The position numbers and the translations under genes are program-made. The notes under the pieces were generated by a model. It saw only the letters and a list, made by a program, of their open reading frames with translations. It was not told where the DNA came from and did not search any database. From Sycon ciliatum (taxonomy: Eukaryota > Porifera > Calcarea > Leucosolenida > Sycettidae), in assembly GCF_964019385.1 (NCBI RefSeq), contig NC_088654.1, positions 21,679,631-21,743,630 on the forward strand: DNA of 64,000 bases, read 5' to 3'. Of the stretch, positions 31,613-40,075 are shown in pieces. Position 1 is the stretch's first letter; each line of letters opens with the position of its first letter.

Positions 31613-31807
31613 TCAGTCCGGTTGCAGCTTGAACAGCCGCAGCACCTTGATGTGCTTCTTTTGTCGACACAGCTCTGGCCTCAAACTGCGAATGTACAGC
31701 GCCTCCAGTGTGAATCTGTGCGCGCTGTTCCGGGCTGGTGTGATCACACTGAAGCTGCTGTTGCGTTCCTGCGGGAATATATTGCTATATATATATGCAG
31801 AGCTCAC
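31613..31807 (-). pseudogene. C-terminal tail of a Penelope-like GIY-YIG endonuclease
   Basis: The minus strand ends NSAHRFTLEALYIRSLRPEL...KVLRLFKLQPD and stop. EALYIR.L.PEL is the closing motif of PLE GIY-YIG domains. Only the last ~45 residues are recognisable; the upstream part is replaced by the (TA)n border of the hammerhead array. The copy is therefore severely 5'-truncated. Confidence 0.65.
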
Positions 31808-31903
31808 TGACTTGTCAGTTTGAGCAGTCTGGCAAGGTACGTTCGGGCCTCATTGGAAATTTTTATTTCCATTGCTATCAGGTTCGGCCTCATTTCCTCT
31901 GTG

Positions 31904-31950
31904 CTGCGCTGATGAGTTCAAAAAGAACGAAAACAGCATGCTGTCCGCAG
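31904..31950 (+). ncRNA. Hammerhead ribozyme, array unit 1 (variant)
   Basis: CTGATGA core, stem II GTTC/GAAC with A5 loop, stem III CAGC/GCTG, stem I CTGCG/CGCAG. One extra A in the GAAA box (GAAAA) may weaken catalysis. This is the most diverged plus unit and sits at the array edge. Confidence 0.8.
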
Positions 31951-32133
31951 ATTGAGTATATACGCTCCTGCTCTTGTAGCAGTTGAGCACTCTTGCGTGG
32001 GGTAGTGCCTTTGCTGTTTGCGTTATGCAGAGCTCACTGACTTGTCAGTTTGAGCACTCTGGCAAGGTACGTTCGGGCCTGATTGGAAATTTTTATTTCC
32101 ATTGCCATCAGGTTCGGCCTCATTTCCTCTGTG

Positions 32134-32177
32134 CTGCGCTGACGAGTCCACAAAGGACGAAACAGTTCTGTCCGCAG
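32134..32177 (+). ncRNA. Hammerhead ribozyme, array unit 2
   Basis: Stem I CTGCG/CGCAG, core CTGACGA, stem II GTCC/GGAC around ACAAA, GAAA, stem III CAG/CTG with TT loop, predicted cleavage between 32,172 and 32,173. An outer CTC/GAG pairing beyond an internal loop extends stem I, as needed for tertiary contact with loop II. Confidence 0.9.
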
Positions 32178-32359
32178 ATTGAGTATTTCGCTCCTGCTCT
32201 TGTAGCAGTTGAGCACTCTTGCGTGGGGTAGTGCCTTTGCTGTTTGCGTTATGCAGAGCTCACTGACTTGTCAGTTTGAGCACTCTGGCAAGGTACGTTC
32301 GGGCCTGATTGGAAATTTTTATTTCCATTGCCATCAGGTTCGGCCTCATTTCCTCTGTG

Positions 32360-32403
32360 CTGCGCTGACGAGTCCACAAAGGACGAAACAGTTCTGTCCG
32401 CAG
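32360..32403 (+). ncRNA. Hammerhead ribozyme, array unit 3
   Basis: Same sequence as unit 2, exactly 226 bp downstream; cleavage predicted after 32,398. Confidence 0.9.
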
Positions 32404-32585
32404 ATTGAGTATTTCGCTCCTGCTCTTGTAGCAGTTGAGCACTCTTGCGTTGGGTAGTGCCTTTGCTGTTTGCGTTATGCAGAGCTCACTGACTTGTCAG
32501 TTTGAGCACTCTGGCAAGGTACGTTCGGGCCTGATTGGAAATTTTTATTTCCATTGCCATCAGGTTCGGCCTCATTTCCTCTGTG

Positions 32586-32629
32586 CTGCGCTGACGAGTC
32601 CACAAAGGACGAAACAGTTCTGTCCGCAG
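32586..32629 (+). ncRNA. Hammerhead ribozyme, array unit 4
   Basis: Same sequence as unit 2, 452 bp downstream of it; cleavage predicted after 32,624. Confidence 0.9.
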
Positions 32630-32811
32630 ATTGAGTATTTCGCTCCTGCTCTTGTAGCAGTTGAGCACTCTTGCGTGGGGTAGTGCCTTTGCTGTTTGCG
32701 TTATGCAGAGCTCACTGACTTGTCAGTTTGAGCACTCTGGCAAGGTACGTTCGGGCCTGATTGGAAATTTTTATTTCCATTGCCATCAGGTTCGGCCTCA
32801 TTTCCTCTGTG

Positions 32812-32855
32812 CTGCGCTGACGAGTCCACAAAGGACGAAACAGTTCTGTCCGCAG
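32812..32855 (+). ncRNA. Hammerhead ribozyme, array unit 5
   Basis: Same core as unit 2. The unit is cut just after the ribozyme by the central (TA)n where orientation switches. Confidence 0.9.
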
Positions 32856-32885
32856 ATTGAGTATATATATATATATATACTCAAT

Positions 32886-32931
32886 CTGCGGACAGCAAGC
32901 TGTTTCGTTCTTTTTGAACTCATCAGCGCAG
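32886..32931 (-). ncRNA. Hammerhead ribozyme, minus unit 1
   Basis: The minus strand has the canonical CTGATGA, stem II GTTC/GAAC with A5 loop, GAAA, stem III CAGC/GCTG with TT loop, stem I CTGCG/CGCAG. Compared with plus units 2-5, stem II differs by a compensatory C-G to T-A change, so pairing is preserved. Confidence 0.9.
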
Positions 32932-33113
32932 CACAGAGGAAATGAGGCCGAACCTGATAGCAATGGAAATAAAAATTTCCAATCAGGCCCGAACGTACCT
33001 TGCCAGAGTGCTCAAACTGACAAGTCAGTGAGCTCTGCATAACGCAAACAGCAAAGGCACTACCCCACGCAAGAGTGCTCAACTGCTACAAGAGCAGGAG
33101 CGAAATACTCAAT

Positions 33114-33159
33114 CTGCGGACAGCAAGCTGTTTCGTTCTTTTTGAACTCATCAGCGCAG
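33114..33159 (-). ncRNA. Hammerhead ribozyme, minus unit 2
   Basis: Same as minus unit 1, 228 bp to its right (upstream in minus sense). Confidence 0.9.
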
Positions 33160-33341
33160 CACAGAGGAAATGAGGCCGAACCTGATAGCAATGGAAATAA
33201 AAATTTCCAATCAGGCCCGAACGTACCTTGCCAGAGTGCTCAAACTGACAAGTCAGTGAGCTCTGCATAACGCAAACAGCAAAGGCACTACCCCACGCAA
33301 GAGTGCTCAACTGCTACAAGAGCAGGAGCGAAATACTCAAT

Positions 33342-33387
33342 CTGCGGACAGCAAGCTGTTTCGTTCTTTTTGAACTCATCAGCGCAG
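33342..33387 (-). ncRNA. Hammerhead ribozyme, minus unit 3
   Basis: Same as minus unit 1, 456 bp to its right. The unit is truncated by (TA)n at about 33,450. Confidence 0.9.
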
Positions 33388-33448
33388 CACAGAGGAAATG
33401 AGGCCGAACCTGATAGCAATGGAAATAAAAATTTCCAATCAGGCCCGA

Positions 33449-33485
33449 ATATATATATATATATATCTCCCTCCCTCCCTCCCTC

Positions 33486-33562
<77 letters not shown>

Positions 33563-33800
33563 TTCTCTCTCTCTCCCTCTCTCTCTCTCTCTCTCCGTCT
33601 TGGTTTGTCTGTGTGCCTGGCTTTGTCATTATCTAGCTGTCTGCCTATCTCTTTCTCTCTCTTTCTCTATGTCTCTCTCTGTCTCTCTGTCTCTCTCTGT
33701 CTCTCTCTCCCTCCCTCCCTCCCTCCCTCCTCCCTCCCTCCGTCTCCGTCTCTCTCTCGTCTCTCTCTCTCTGTCTCTCTCTCTGTCTCTCTATCTCTCT
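33449..33800. repeat. (TA)n, (CCCT)n and (CT)n microsatellites
   Basis: TA dinucleotides to about 33,466, then CCCT units, then long CT and CTGT runs up to the assembly gap. Apparent reading frames are Leu-Ser-Pro repeats only. Confidence 0.95.
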
Positions 33801-34000
33801 NNNNNNNNNNNNNNNNNNNNNNNNNNNNNNNNNNNNNNNNNNNNNNNNNNNNNNNNNNNNNNNNNNNNNNNNNNNNNNNNNNNNNNNNNNNNNNNNNNNN
33901 NNNNNNNNNNNNNNNNNNNNNNNNNNNNNNNNNNNNNNNNNNNNNNNNNNNNNNNNNNNNNNNNNNNNNNNNNNNNNNNNNNNNNNNNNNNNNNNNNNNN
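33801..34000. other. Assembly gap, 200 N
   Basis: Two hundred N characters within a CT microsatellite, so the true length of this stretch is unknown. Confidence 1.
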
Positions 34001-34560
34001 AGCTTGCCCTCATATTCAGAAGCACGTCACAAGTAGCAAACTATTCAATCACGGATGACTTTCTGCGATACAAGCCAATTTAAATTTGTAGAACCAGGTT
34101 GGCTGAAAGGCATACTCAACAACAGCTTTCAAGGCTTCCCAAACTGACACGTGGGGAAGGCAAAATTCCTCTCCTGATGTGAAAAGTCTATTGTTCACAG
34201 GCCACTACTACGCTCGTAGATCACAGATCACTGACTGATAGTACTATCATAGTAATAGTGGCCTGTGGTGTGTACATGTACGATGAGCAGTCAGATAAAA
34301 GAGAAGAAAGAAAATGGTCACTGGCCCTAAAAATGGTCTCTGCCCATGGGCGTACCAGCCGGACCAGATCCTACGCCTCTGCAATACTCACACACATTAG
34401 AATGAAATATCTCTATTATAATTACATACATCACACTGCACAATCCTCTACAGGTTATACACCCAGTCACACAGCAAGCGCGAAAGAAGGCACTAAGTAT
34501 GAGGTGTGTGACTAGGTATAGAACCTGTAGTGATCGAGTTGCCCTGTATCAGTTTGTTTC
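34001..34560. other. Gene-free stretch
   Basis: No recognisable coding sequence. A 12-bp inverted pair CACAGGCCACTA/TAGTGGCCTGTG brackets about 34,198-34,268 and could be a tiny hairpin insertion. Otherwise ordinary sequence. Confidence 0.5.
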
Positions 34561-34562
34561 TA

Positions 34563-34595
34563 TTGCCTGATGATTGATGAAACTCAGAGTTGCAA
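34563..34595 (+). ncRNA. Decayed hammerhead lacking stem II
   Basis: TTGC, CTGATGA, then only TTGAT before GAAA, stem III CTC-A-GAG, T-T and GCAA. Stems I and III fit the family seen at 31,162-31,204, but the stem II hairpin is deleted, so it should be inactive. Confidence 0.55.
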
Positions 34596-34699
34596 CGAAC
34601 GATGATGTATCTCTGATGAGGACCTGATCGTGCAGTGTCTATATAATTATATAATTACACTGTTGTGAATTCCAGCAGAAATCCAAGAGAGCTCGATAC

Positions 34700-34835
34700 C
34701 GGGAAGGTAGAGCCGTGACACACTAGTCAGAACAACAGATGGCTTGATCAGTCACAACTTAAAGTTTCATGCCATCTCAGGCACTCATCAGGTGATATGA
34801 ACATCAAGAAAAATAACCCACTATTTAAAGCCCAG
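34700..34835 (-). repeat. PLE terminal repeat, left (inverted partner of 35285-35395)
   Basis: The sequence from CACTAGTCAGAACAACAGAT through ATCAAGAAAAATAACCCACT is the reverse complement of 35,285-35,395. The pair brackets a PLE endonuclease fragment, a structure matching the inverted terminal copies known for PLEs. Confidence 0.85.
34751..34796 (-). ncRNA. Hammerhead ribozyme in PLE terminal repeat, minus
   Basis: The minus strand reads TCAC, CTGATGA, stem II GTGCC/GGCAT around TGAGAT (five pairs, one G-T), GAAA, a CTTTAAG stem III with minimal loop, then TT and GTGA completing stem I. Core positions are intact. Minimal stem III is usual for PLE hammerheads, which act as dimers. Confidence 0.75.
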
Positions 34836-35058
34836 TATGGCGGGACAAGGATAACAGAAAGCGCTAGGGGCGCTATCAACTCATATCCGATTCAGTGTCA
34901 TAGCCAGTAAGGATCGCGGTACTAAGGTGATAAAGATAAAGGTGATAAAACTCAGCTGGCCTAGCTAGTGAGTTCCGCGGTGCAAAGATGATGATGGTGA
35001 CAAGGCGGCAGAGAGCTATCAACTGGCCCTACTGCCTGGAGGCAGGGTGCCGAGAAGA

Positions 35059-35280
35059 TCATATTATCGGTGTTGACAGCATGAATTTATTTTGATGTCG
35101 ACATTTGGATATCAACTCCGACCGCTTGTTGAGGCTCGATCTCCTGTCGGCAGTGATTATTCTCGCCTTCTCCTCGAGGCACAGGCTGCATCTTTTTGTT
35201 ATGTTGCTGTAGGCCTTGGCCTTCTGGACCACTCGCCACTTGATGTCGTGCGTCTTGCCATTATCTTTTAATTCCCACAC
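35059..35280 (-). pseudogene. Penelope-like GIY-YIG endonuclease fragment
   Basis: 73 residues ending in a stop: MWELKDNGKTHDIKWRVV, AKAYSNITKRCSLCLEEK, RRSSLNKRSELISKCRHQNK. It aligns closely with the end of the intact PLE protein at 851-2,611 (AYSNITKRCSLC, SLNKRSEM, KCRHENK), including the terminal Cys/His cluster. It is 5'-truncated exactly where an inverted terminal repeat with a hammerhead begins. Same PLE family as the first element in the window. Confidence 0.9.
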
Positions 35281-35318
35281 ATGCTTTAAATAGTGGGTTA
35301 TTTTTCTTGATGTTCATA

Positions 35319-35362
35319 TCACCTGATGAGTGCCTGAGATGGCATGAAACTTTAAGTTGTGA
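35319..35362 (+). ncRNA. Hammerhead ribozyme in PLE terminal repeat, plus
   Basis: The mirror of 34,751-34,796: CTGATGA at 35,323-35,329, stem II GTGCC/GGCAT, GAAA at 35,346-35,349, cleavage predicted after 35,358. Stem I TCAC/GTGA. Confidence 0.75.
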
Positions 35363-35399
35363 CTGATCAAGCCATCTGTTGTTCTGACTAGTGTGTAAT

Positions 35400-35915
35400 T
35401 ATATAATTATAATTATTATAATTATGTCCTTCCCAACCCATCATCTGGTCAGGAAACGACAAGAAGACAGTGACGAGCAATGAACGCTAGAGGCCCCGAA
35501 GCAGTGAGATAGAGATACAGAGACAGTGAGGAGGTAGATGGAAAGGGACTTGAAAAGACACAGAGAAAACGATCTTCACGGACTACATAGGCAGTATACT
35601 GATACACAGACGCCGTCAGACTCGAAGGGCTGAGGAAAGATTCACATACAGAGAGCGACATCGTGGCAGGGACAGTTAGACAAACAAGAGAGGCAGAGAG
35701 ACGGAGAGATGGAGAGGCAGAGAGGCAGATCGATTGAAACATAGAGGCAGGATGACAGGATGGTTCTATTGTATGTGTGGTTCTTTCATTCTTTCCCACA
35801 GTCCGTGATCACTGGCACCACAACACAACAGACGTTATGGTATAATCTGTGCCTGAAGAAGGCGAGAGCCTCAGCGATCATCTATAATAAATAATTATTG
35901 TAGCATTTATTTATA
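35400..35915. other. Gene-free stretch with degenerate AGAGACAGA-type repeats
   Basis: Between 35,500 and 35,760 the plus strand is rich in GAGACAGAGAG-like words (an old purine microsatellite). No protein domain was recognised. Confidence 0.6.
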
Positions 35916-36289
35916 CCGTAAAATTCCGTAAATATGCCCACCCTAAATAACGCCCATGTTCGATAATAAGCCCAGTTTTAGGCCGTGTACACTTCAAGTC
36001 CGTTTTAGCGCCCATGCCCGAAATATGCCCAGGGCGTAAAGTGGACAAGTGGTTTACCTATCAAATCTGTAATTTATCGCTACATTCTTGGTTACGACCA
36101 AATTTCCAGCTGTGGATTGATGTACCTGTACCGCGCTCAGTGTGAATGGTGGTTCACTGAAACTAGTGGGTTGCCGATAGATTGATCTTCTGCAGATTAC
36201 GTCCGAAATAACGCCCATGCCCAAATATACACCCGGTTATTGACGCTCTGCAAAGTATACGCCCGGGGCTTATTAACGGAATTTTACGG
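35916..36289. mobile_element. 374-bp MITE with CCGTAAAATTCCGT termini, TA duplication
   Basis: The left end CCGTAAAATTCCGTAAATA and the inverted right end CCGTAAAATTCCGTTAATA match at 18 of 19 bases, with TA at 35,914-35,915 and 36,290-36,291. The interior carries several ACGCCCATG / TATGCCC words. Non-coding, mariner-type by TSD. Confidence 0.9.
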
Positions 36290-36304
36290 TATTGGAGGTA
36301 CCTA

Positions 36305-36462
36305 ACAGCAAGGACAATCAAGGCTTGTTTGCTGCAACTTCAAGTTGCATGCTCTCGCAATAATCAGGCAACAGCCTGATGATTGCGAGGCAATGGCAAT
36401 GTTGCCTGATGATTGCGAGAGCATGAAACTTGAAATAGTAGCAAACAAGCCTTGATTGTCCT
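36305..36462. repeat. Inverted pair of a PLE-type hammerhead terminal repeat
   Basis: GGACAATCAAGGCTTGTTTG at the left is mirrored by CAAACAAGCCTTGATTGTCC at the right. The same sequence also follows the hammerhead at 2,966-3,008 (GCAAACAAGCCTTGATTGTCC there), so it belongs to the same PLE family as the intact ORF at 851-2,611. Confidence 0.85.
36401..36446 (+). ncRNA. Hammerhead ribozyme, plus arm of the inverted pair
   Basis: GTTGC, CTGATGA (36,406-36,412), stem II TTGC/GCAT around GAGA, GAAA (36,425-36,428), a loose stem III (CTTGAAATAG), T-A and GCAA. The left-arm partner on the minus strand has CTGATTA and GCAAC in place of the core boxes, so it is dead. Confidence 0.7.
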
Positions 36463-36625
36463 GGTTGTTCGGTATTACGCTGTGCCTCCGCGGTGCGGTG
36501 TTGAGCACTGTCAGCACACTGGGTACATCCTCCGGTCTATAATGGATTTACAATACTCTTTTAGACAATTCCGAGTGCCCTCCTTTTAAATACCCACTTC
36601 GGAACCGGAAGAGACGGGGGACTGT

Positions 36626-36661
<36 letters not shown>

Positions 36662-37500
36662 AAGGATGTAGAGAGACAAAGAATACAATGGGAACACTTA
36701 GTGTTCCTACGTGTGGAACACCTCTATACTGTACGTACCCGTAGCCAAGAGGGCTGCATTGTCTTCGTGTTTGTAACAGCTCGCGGAATACCAGCAAAAT
36801 TATTTGATCCGCGCTGCCTACTCACTTAGACTACTGATATGACCTGTCTTCGACCACTCAATAATTCTGTGCACGCAAAAGAAGCCACAGGTCCTTCCTA
36901 AAGGAAGCACAGGATTACTCTGGCAACTGGAGCTCCTGTTTCATCCAGTTCCAAACAGTCCTGAGACAGCAGACTTGAAAAACTTGGCCGAAGTACCAGA
37001 GTCCGGTTTTCTAATCCTTCCCGTGCTCCTTGGCCTTCTACGGGTCCACCATACCAGCACCCAAACCACGGCTGCCACTAGCCACTGTTTCTCCCGATTT
37101 ATTGCACCCACTCTGATTGATAACACATAGTATACTGTCTCTCTCTCTTATTTTATTGGCTATGCGGCCATCGTGAGAATAAAGATAATAATAATACCAA
37201 AAAAAACAATGTAGTTGTACAGTTGTACTCAGGGAGTCGTCAAAATACCGACGACTCCCTGGTTGTTCTACTATTGACTGGAGTGGTGTCTTCTTTAGTG
37301 TCCTGGCTGTATGTACATCTACATGTAGTAGGTCTACCCTGTACCTTATTCATCCCAACCAACTTTTATGGAAGGTTGACGGAGATGTCCATGGCCCGGC
37401 CGGCCGACTCCATGGCATCAAGAGTACATAACAGGGAGTAGCATAATCAAGAGTGCATAAACGTTTGTTTATGGACTCTTGGTATAATGACTTATGTAGG
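36463..37500. other. Gene-free stretch with (GA)n at 36625-36658
   Basis: Contains a GA microsatellite and a perfect short inverted pair GGGAGTCGT/ACGACTCCC near 37,230-37,260. No coding signature was recognised on either strand. Confidence 0.6.
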
Positions 37501-37501
37501 T

Positions 37502-38205
37502 AATCAAGCACGCTCAGGAGGTCATGATGGCTGAATCTTGCCCGAGCCTGCAGCCCAAGGGCCGTAGGCCCGAGGGCTAGCTGCAGGCAAGGGCAAGATT
37601 CAGCCATCATGACAGACAGAGCGTGCTTGATTATTTTGATTTCTTACATCGCGAAGCAACATATTAGGGAAGGTCAAAGGTCGAAAGGTCGAAAAATTAT
37701 TCCCGAAATGACGTCAAACGGTCCGAACATTCCCGAAATGACGTCAAATGGTCCTGAAACTCCCGAAATGACGTCAAACGGTCCTGATGGCCTGATTATG
37801 CCCGCGGCGGGAAGATCGCCTATTGGCCATGGCCCCGGCAACGATCACGTGTCATGTAAGAAGTATGTAATCAAGCACGCTCAGGAGGTCATGATGGCTG
37901 AATCTTGCCCGAGCCTGCAGCCCAAGGGCCGTAGGCCCGAGGGCTGAAGGCAAGGGCAAGATTCAGCCATCATGACAGACAGAGCGTGCTTGATTTGATT
38001 TCTTACAGCGCGAAGGAACATATTAGGGAAGGTCAAAGGTGGAAAGGTCGAAAGGTCGAAAAATTATTCCCGAAATGACGTCAAACGGTCCGAACATTCC
38101 CGAAATGACGTCAAACGGTCCTGATGGCCTGATTATGCCCGCGGCGGGAAGATCGCCTATTGGCCATGGCCCCGGCAACGATCACGTGTCATGTAAGAAA
38201 CATGT
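37502..38205. repeat. Tandem pair (366-bp period) of a palindromic repeat with TGACGTCA minisatellite
   Basis: Each unit starts AATCAAGCACGCTCAGGAGG, has a stem formed by ATGGCTGAATCTTGCCC and GGGCAAGATTCAGCCAT around a GC-rich loop, then CCCGAAATGACGTCAAACGG repeated three times (unit 1) or twice (unit 2), and ends ACGATCACGTGTCATGTAAGAA. An inverted third copy is at 42,176-42,510. Non-coding; family unknown. Confidence 0.85.
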
Positions 38206-38242
38206 ATTATTACTCCCTGCTGAGAAGCTGCAGCTTGGGTAC

Positions 38243-39575
38243 GAGGTGATTTGTAAAACATTTACATGGCATATTATTTTACAAATCGAGTAAAATATCA
38301 TTGTTGAGCATGAGGGCGATTGCATTCTTCCCATGAAGTGTTTTTGTTAGTTCGACAGACAAGTGAGTTGCCATTATATTGTAGTTTATAAGCATCAGCA
38401 GCGTTTAGCGGAATTGTCTTCTTCCACGGCCTTGTGAGATCTCAATCATGGATCGAAATTCGTGAATTTGTGGTCAATGAGGTAAAATATCCCTCAATGG
38501 ATGCTTGAAGGACGTCCAAGAGCCAGCGAGCATAATCTACGGCAGGTGGAAACCCTAGGCTGGTCACCGATGCCAGCAATGAGTCTGTCACACCGTCAAA
38601 GTAGCAGGAGTGAAGAAGAGATTAGCCCGGGGTAAAAAGGTGAAGGTCAGAAACTGCAATTTTGACAAAAGGTGTCTTTCACTCAACTATCATGAAAGGT
38701 GATTCAAATCCAAGTCCGAAGCTGCTGATGCTTATGGCATACAGGTAAATAATTAGCTATTCAGTAGATCTACGTATGAAACTCAGCTTGCTACCTCAGA
38801 AGTGCTGGTAGAGATTCACGATGACAAAGTGCAAATGCAGGAAATGCGGCATGAATGTATGTTGGGTGTTGATGGCGGAGCACCCATTGAGGGTGGTCTG
38901 CAGTCTTCTTCCAACACAGAAGTATATGAATCAGGTGAATGAGTCACTGCACTTGTCTTGGAGAGTATGGAAGCCCCGACATTGTCAGTATGTGCCGGTT
39001 AAATGCACTGTGGCCCAGATGCACGAAGGCACCCTGTCGTGGGACGGCTGGCGCGCATCATGGATGGTATCTTCGCTTAGTGTGGTTATTTCACGCATGA
39101 GGATGCACTGCAGGTTGAAAGAAATGGAGCAGCAAGATAAGGTCTGCGTGCTCATGCTCTACAATGCCGGCAGGCGGTCAAAGATATCCTACCGTTTTGA
39201 ACAGCAGTTGACGACGTACAGAAACCAATACGTTGGGCAACTTGCAAAACCAGTCTGCATTCTCTGCATGTGACTTGCTTCAGATGTATCTTGATTTCCC
39301 ATTGCAAGCTTATTGACGCATTTAGGTCATATTTGTTGATGTTAGACCCTATTTTACTGACTTGTAAAATTTTGTACACACTTTTTCTGGGTGAAAAAAT
39401 GCATGCAAAGCAACCCCACACTGTGTCTCTCATGTTTGTGGTGTTCGATCAAGAAGTCCATACGTGGATAGAGGACATACAGAGTGACAGAATGAGACCA
39501 TGCACACTTCAAAACTCGCCAGGGTAACGAAATGATAGCCTTTTTTACTTTCATGTAAAATTATTACAAATCACC
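38243..39575. mobile_element. Possible 1.3-kb TIR element with an unknown ORF
   Basis: GGTGATTTGTAAAACATTTA at the left and the inverted right end GGTGATTTGTAATAATTTTA share 16 of 20 bases; the left end also forms a local hairpin (GATTTGTAAAA/TTTTACAAATC). No clear TSD. An ORF at 38,821-39,273 (150 residues, Cys-rich start MTKCKCRKCGMNVC) resembles nothing I know. Confidence 0.35.
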
Positions 39576-39579
39576 TTGT

Positions 39580-40070
39580 ACAAAATGATTGTACTTGTTG
39601 AGGTCTGCTTCCGGAATTCCCTTGTGTACGTTTCGCTTCGAGCAACAGGACCAGCTGCAAGGTCGGGTGACGTTTTTGGTCTCCCTACAGTCTACAGACG
39701 TTCAATGCAGTAGTGAGTGAACAATTTTGGAGAAGCGAGACAAATGTTTAGTCCCCGTCGGAGATCATTGCCCAAGGCAAAGACTCCGGCAAATGGTAAG
39801 TGCGCATTTGTATTGTATTTATTTAAAAGGATTCTCCAAAAGCAAATGGATGCTTATCACGGAAGTCTCCCACATAAATATCGCAAGAAAAATGGGGAAA
39901 TGGGGAGAGGAGAGTGGAAGATGAAGCATGGGAAGAAGGGAAACAAGTACCTAAATATCGAGGTATAAAAGCAGGAAAGAAATCGACGAGGGAAGAAATC
40001 ACCTCTGCAGATAATAGCGGGACATTTAGATGAAAAAAAAACCAGCAAGGATTAATTTCAAGGAAAAAAA
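39580..40070. other. Gene-free stretch
   Basis: A basic ORF at 39,717-39,968 (Lys/Arg-rich) is the only open frame and resembles no family; composition bias explains it. A-rich toward 40,070. Confidence 0.5.
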
Positions 40071-40075
40071 AATTC

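Larger units (their letters stand above)
31797..33450. mobile_element. Tandem hammerhead-ribozyme array (retrozyme-like), 5 plus + 3 minus units
   Basis: A unit of 226 bp repeats head to tail from about 31,797 to 32,865, then after an 18-20-bp (TA)n the same unit continues on the minus strand to 33,450 (228-bp period). Each unit has a hammerhead, a hairpin ACTGAC-TT-GTCAGT, a second hairpin GGAAAT-TTTT-ATTTCC nested in CCTGAT/ATCAGG, and no coding capacity. Cleavage at successive ribozymes would free 226-nt RNAs suited to circularisation. Non-coding tandem units of a few hundred nucleotides with type I hammerheads are the hallmark of animal retrozymes. Both outer ends and the centre are (TA)n. 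Plus units 2-5 look nearly identical, implying recent amplification. Confidence 0.9.

Noticed and set aside
33398..34036. Long Ser/Leu/Pro ORF spanning the gap
   Set aside because: Translation of CT microsatellites and N characters.
36314..36375. Minus-strand hammerhead in the left arm of the 36.3-kb palindrome
   Set aside because: Core boxes mutated to CTGATTA and GCAAC; treated as a dead partner.
36601..36680. Regulatory GAGA-type element
   Set aside because: A plain GA microsatellite with no nearby gene.
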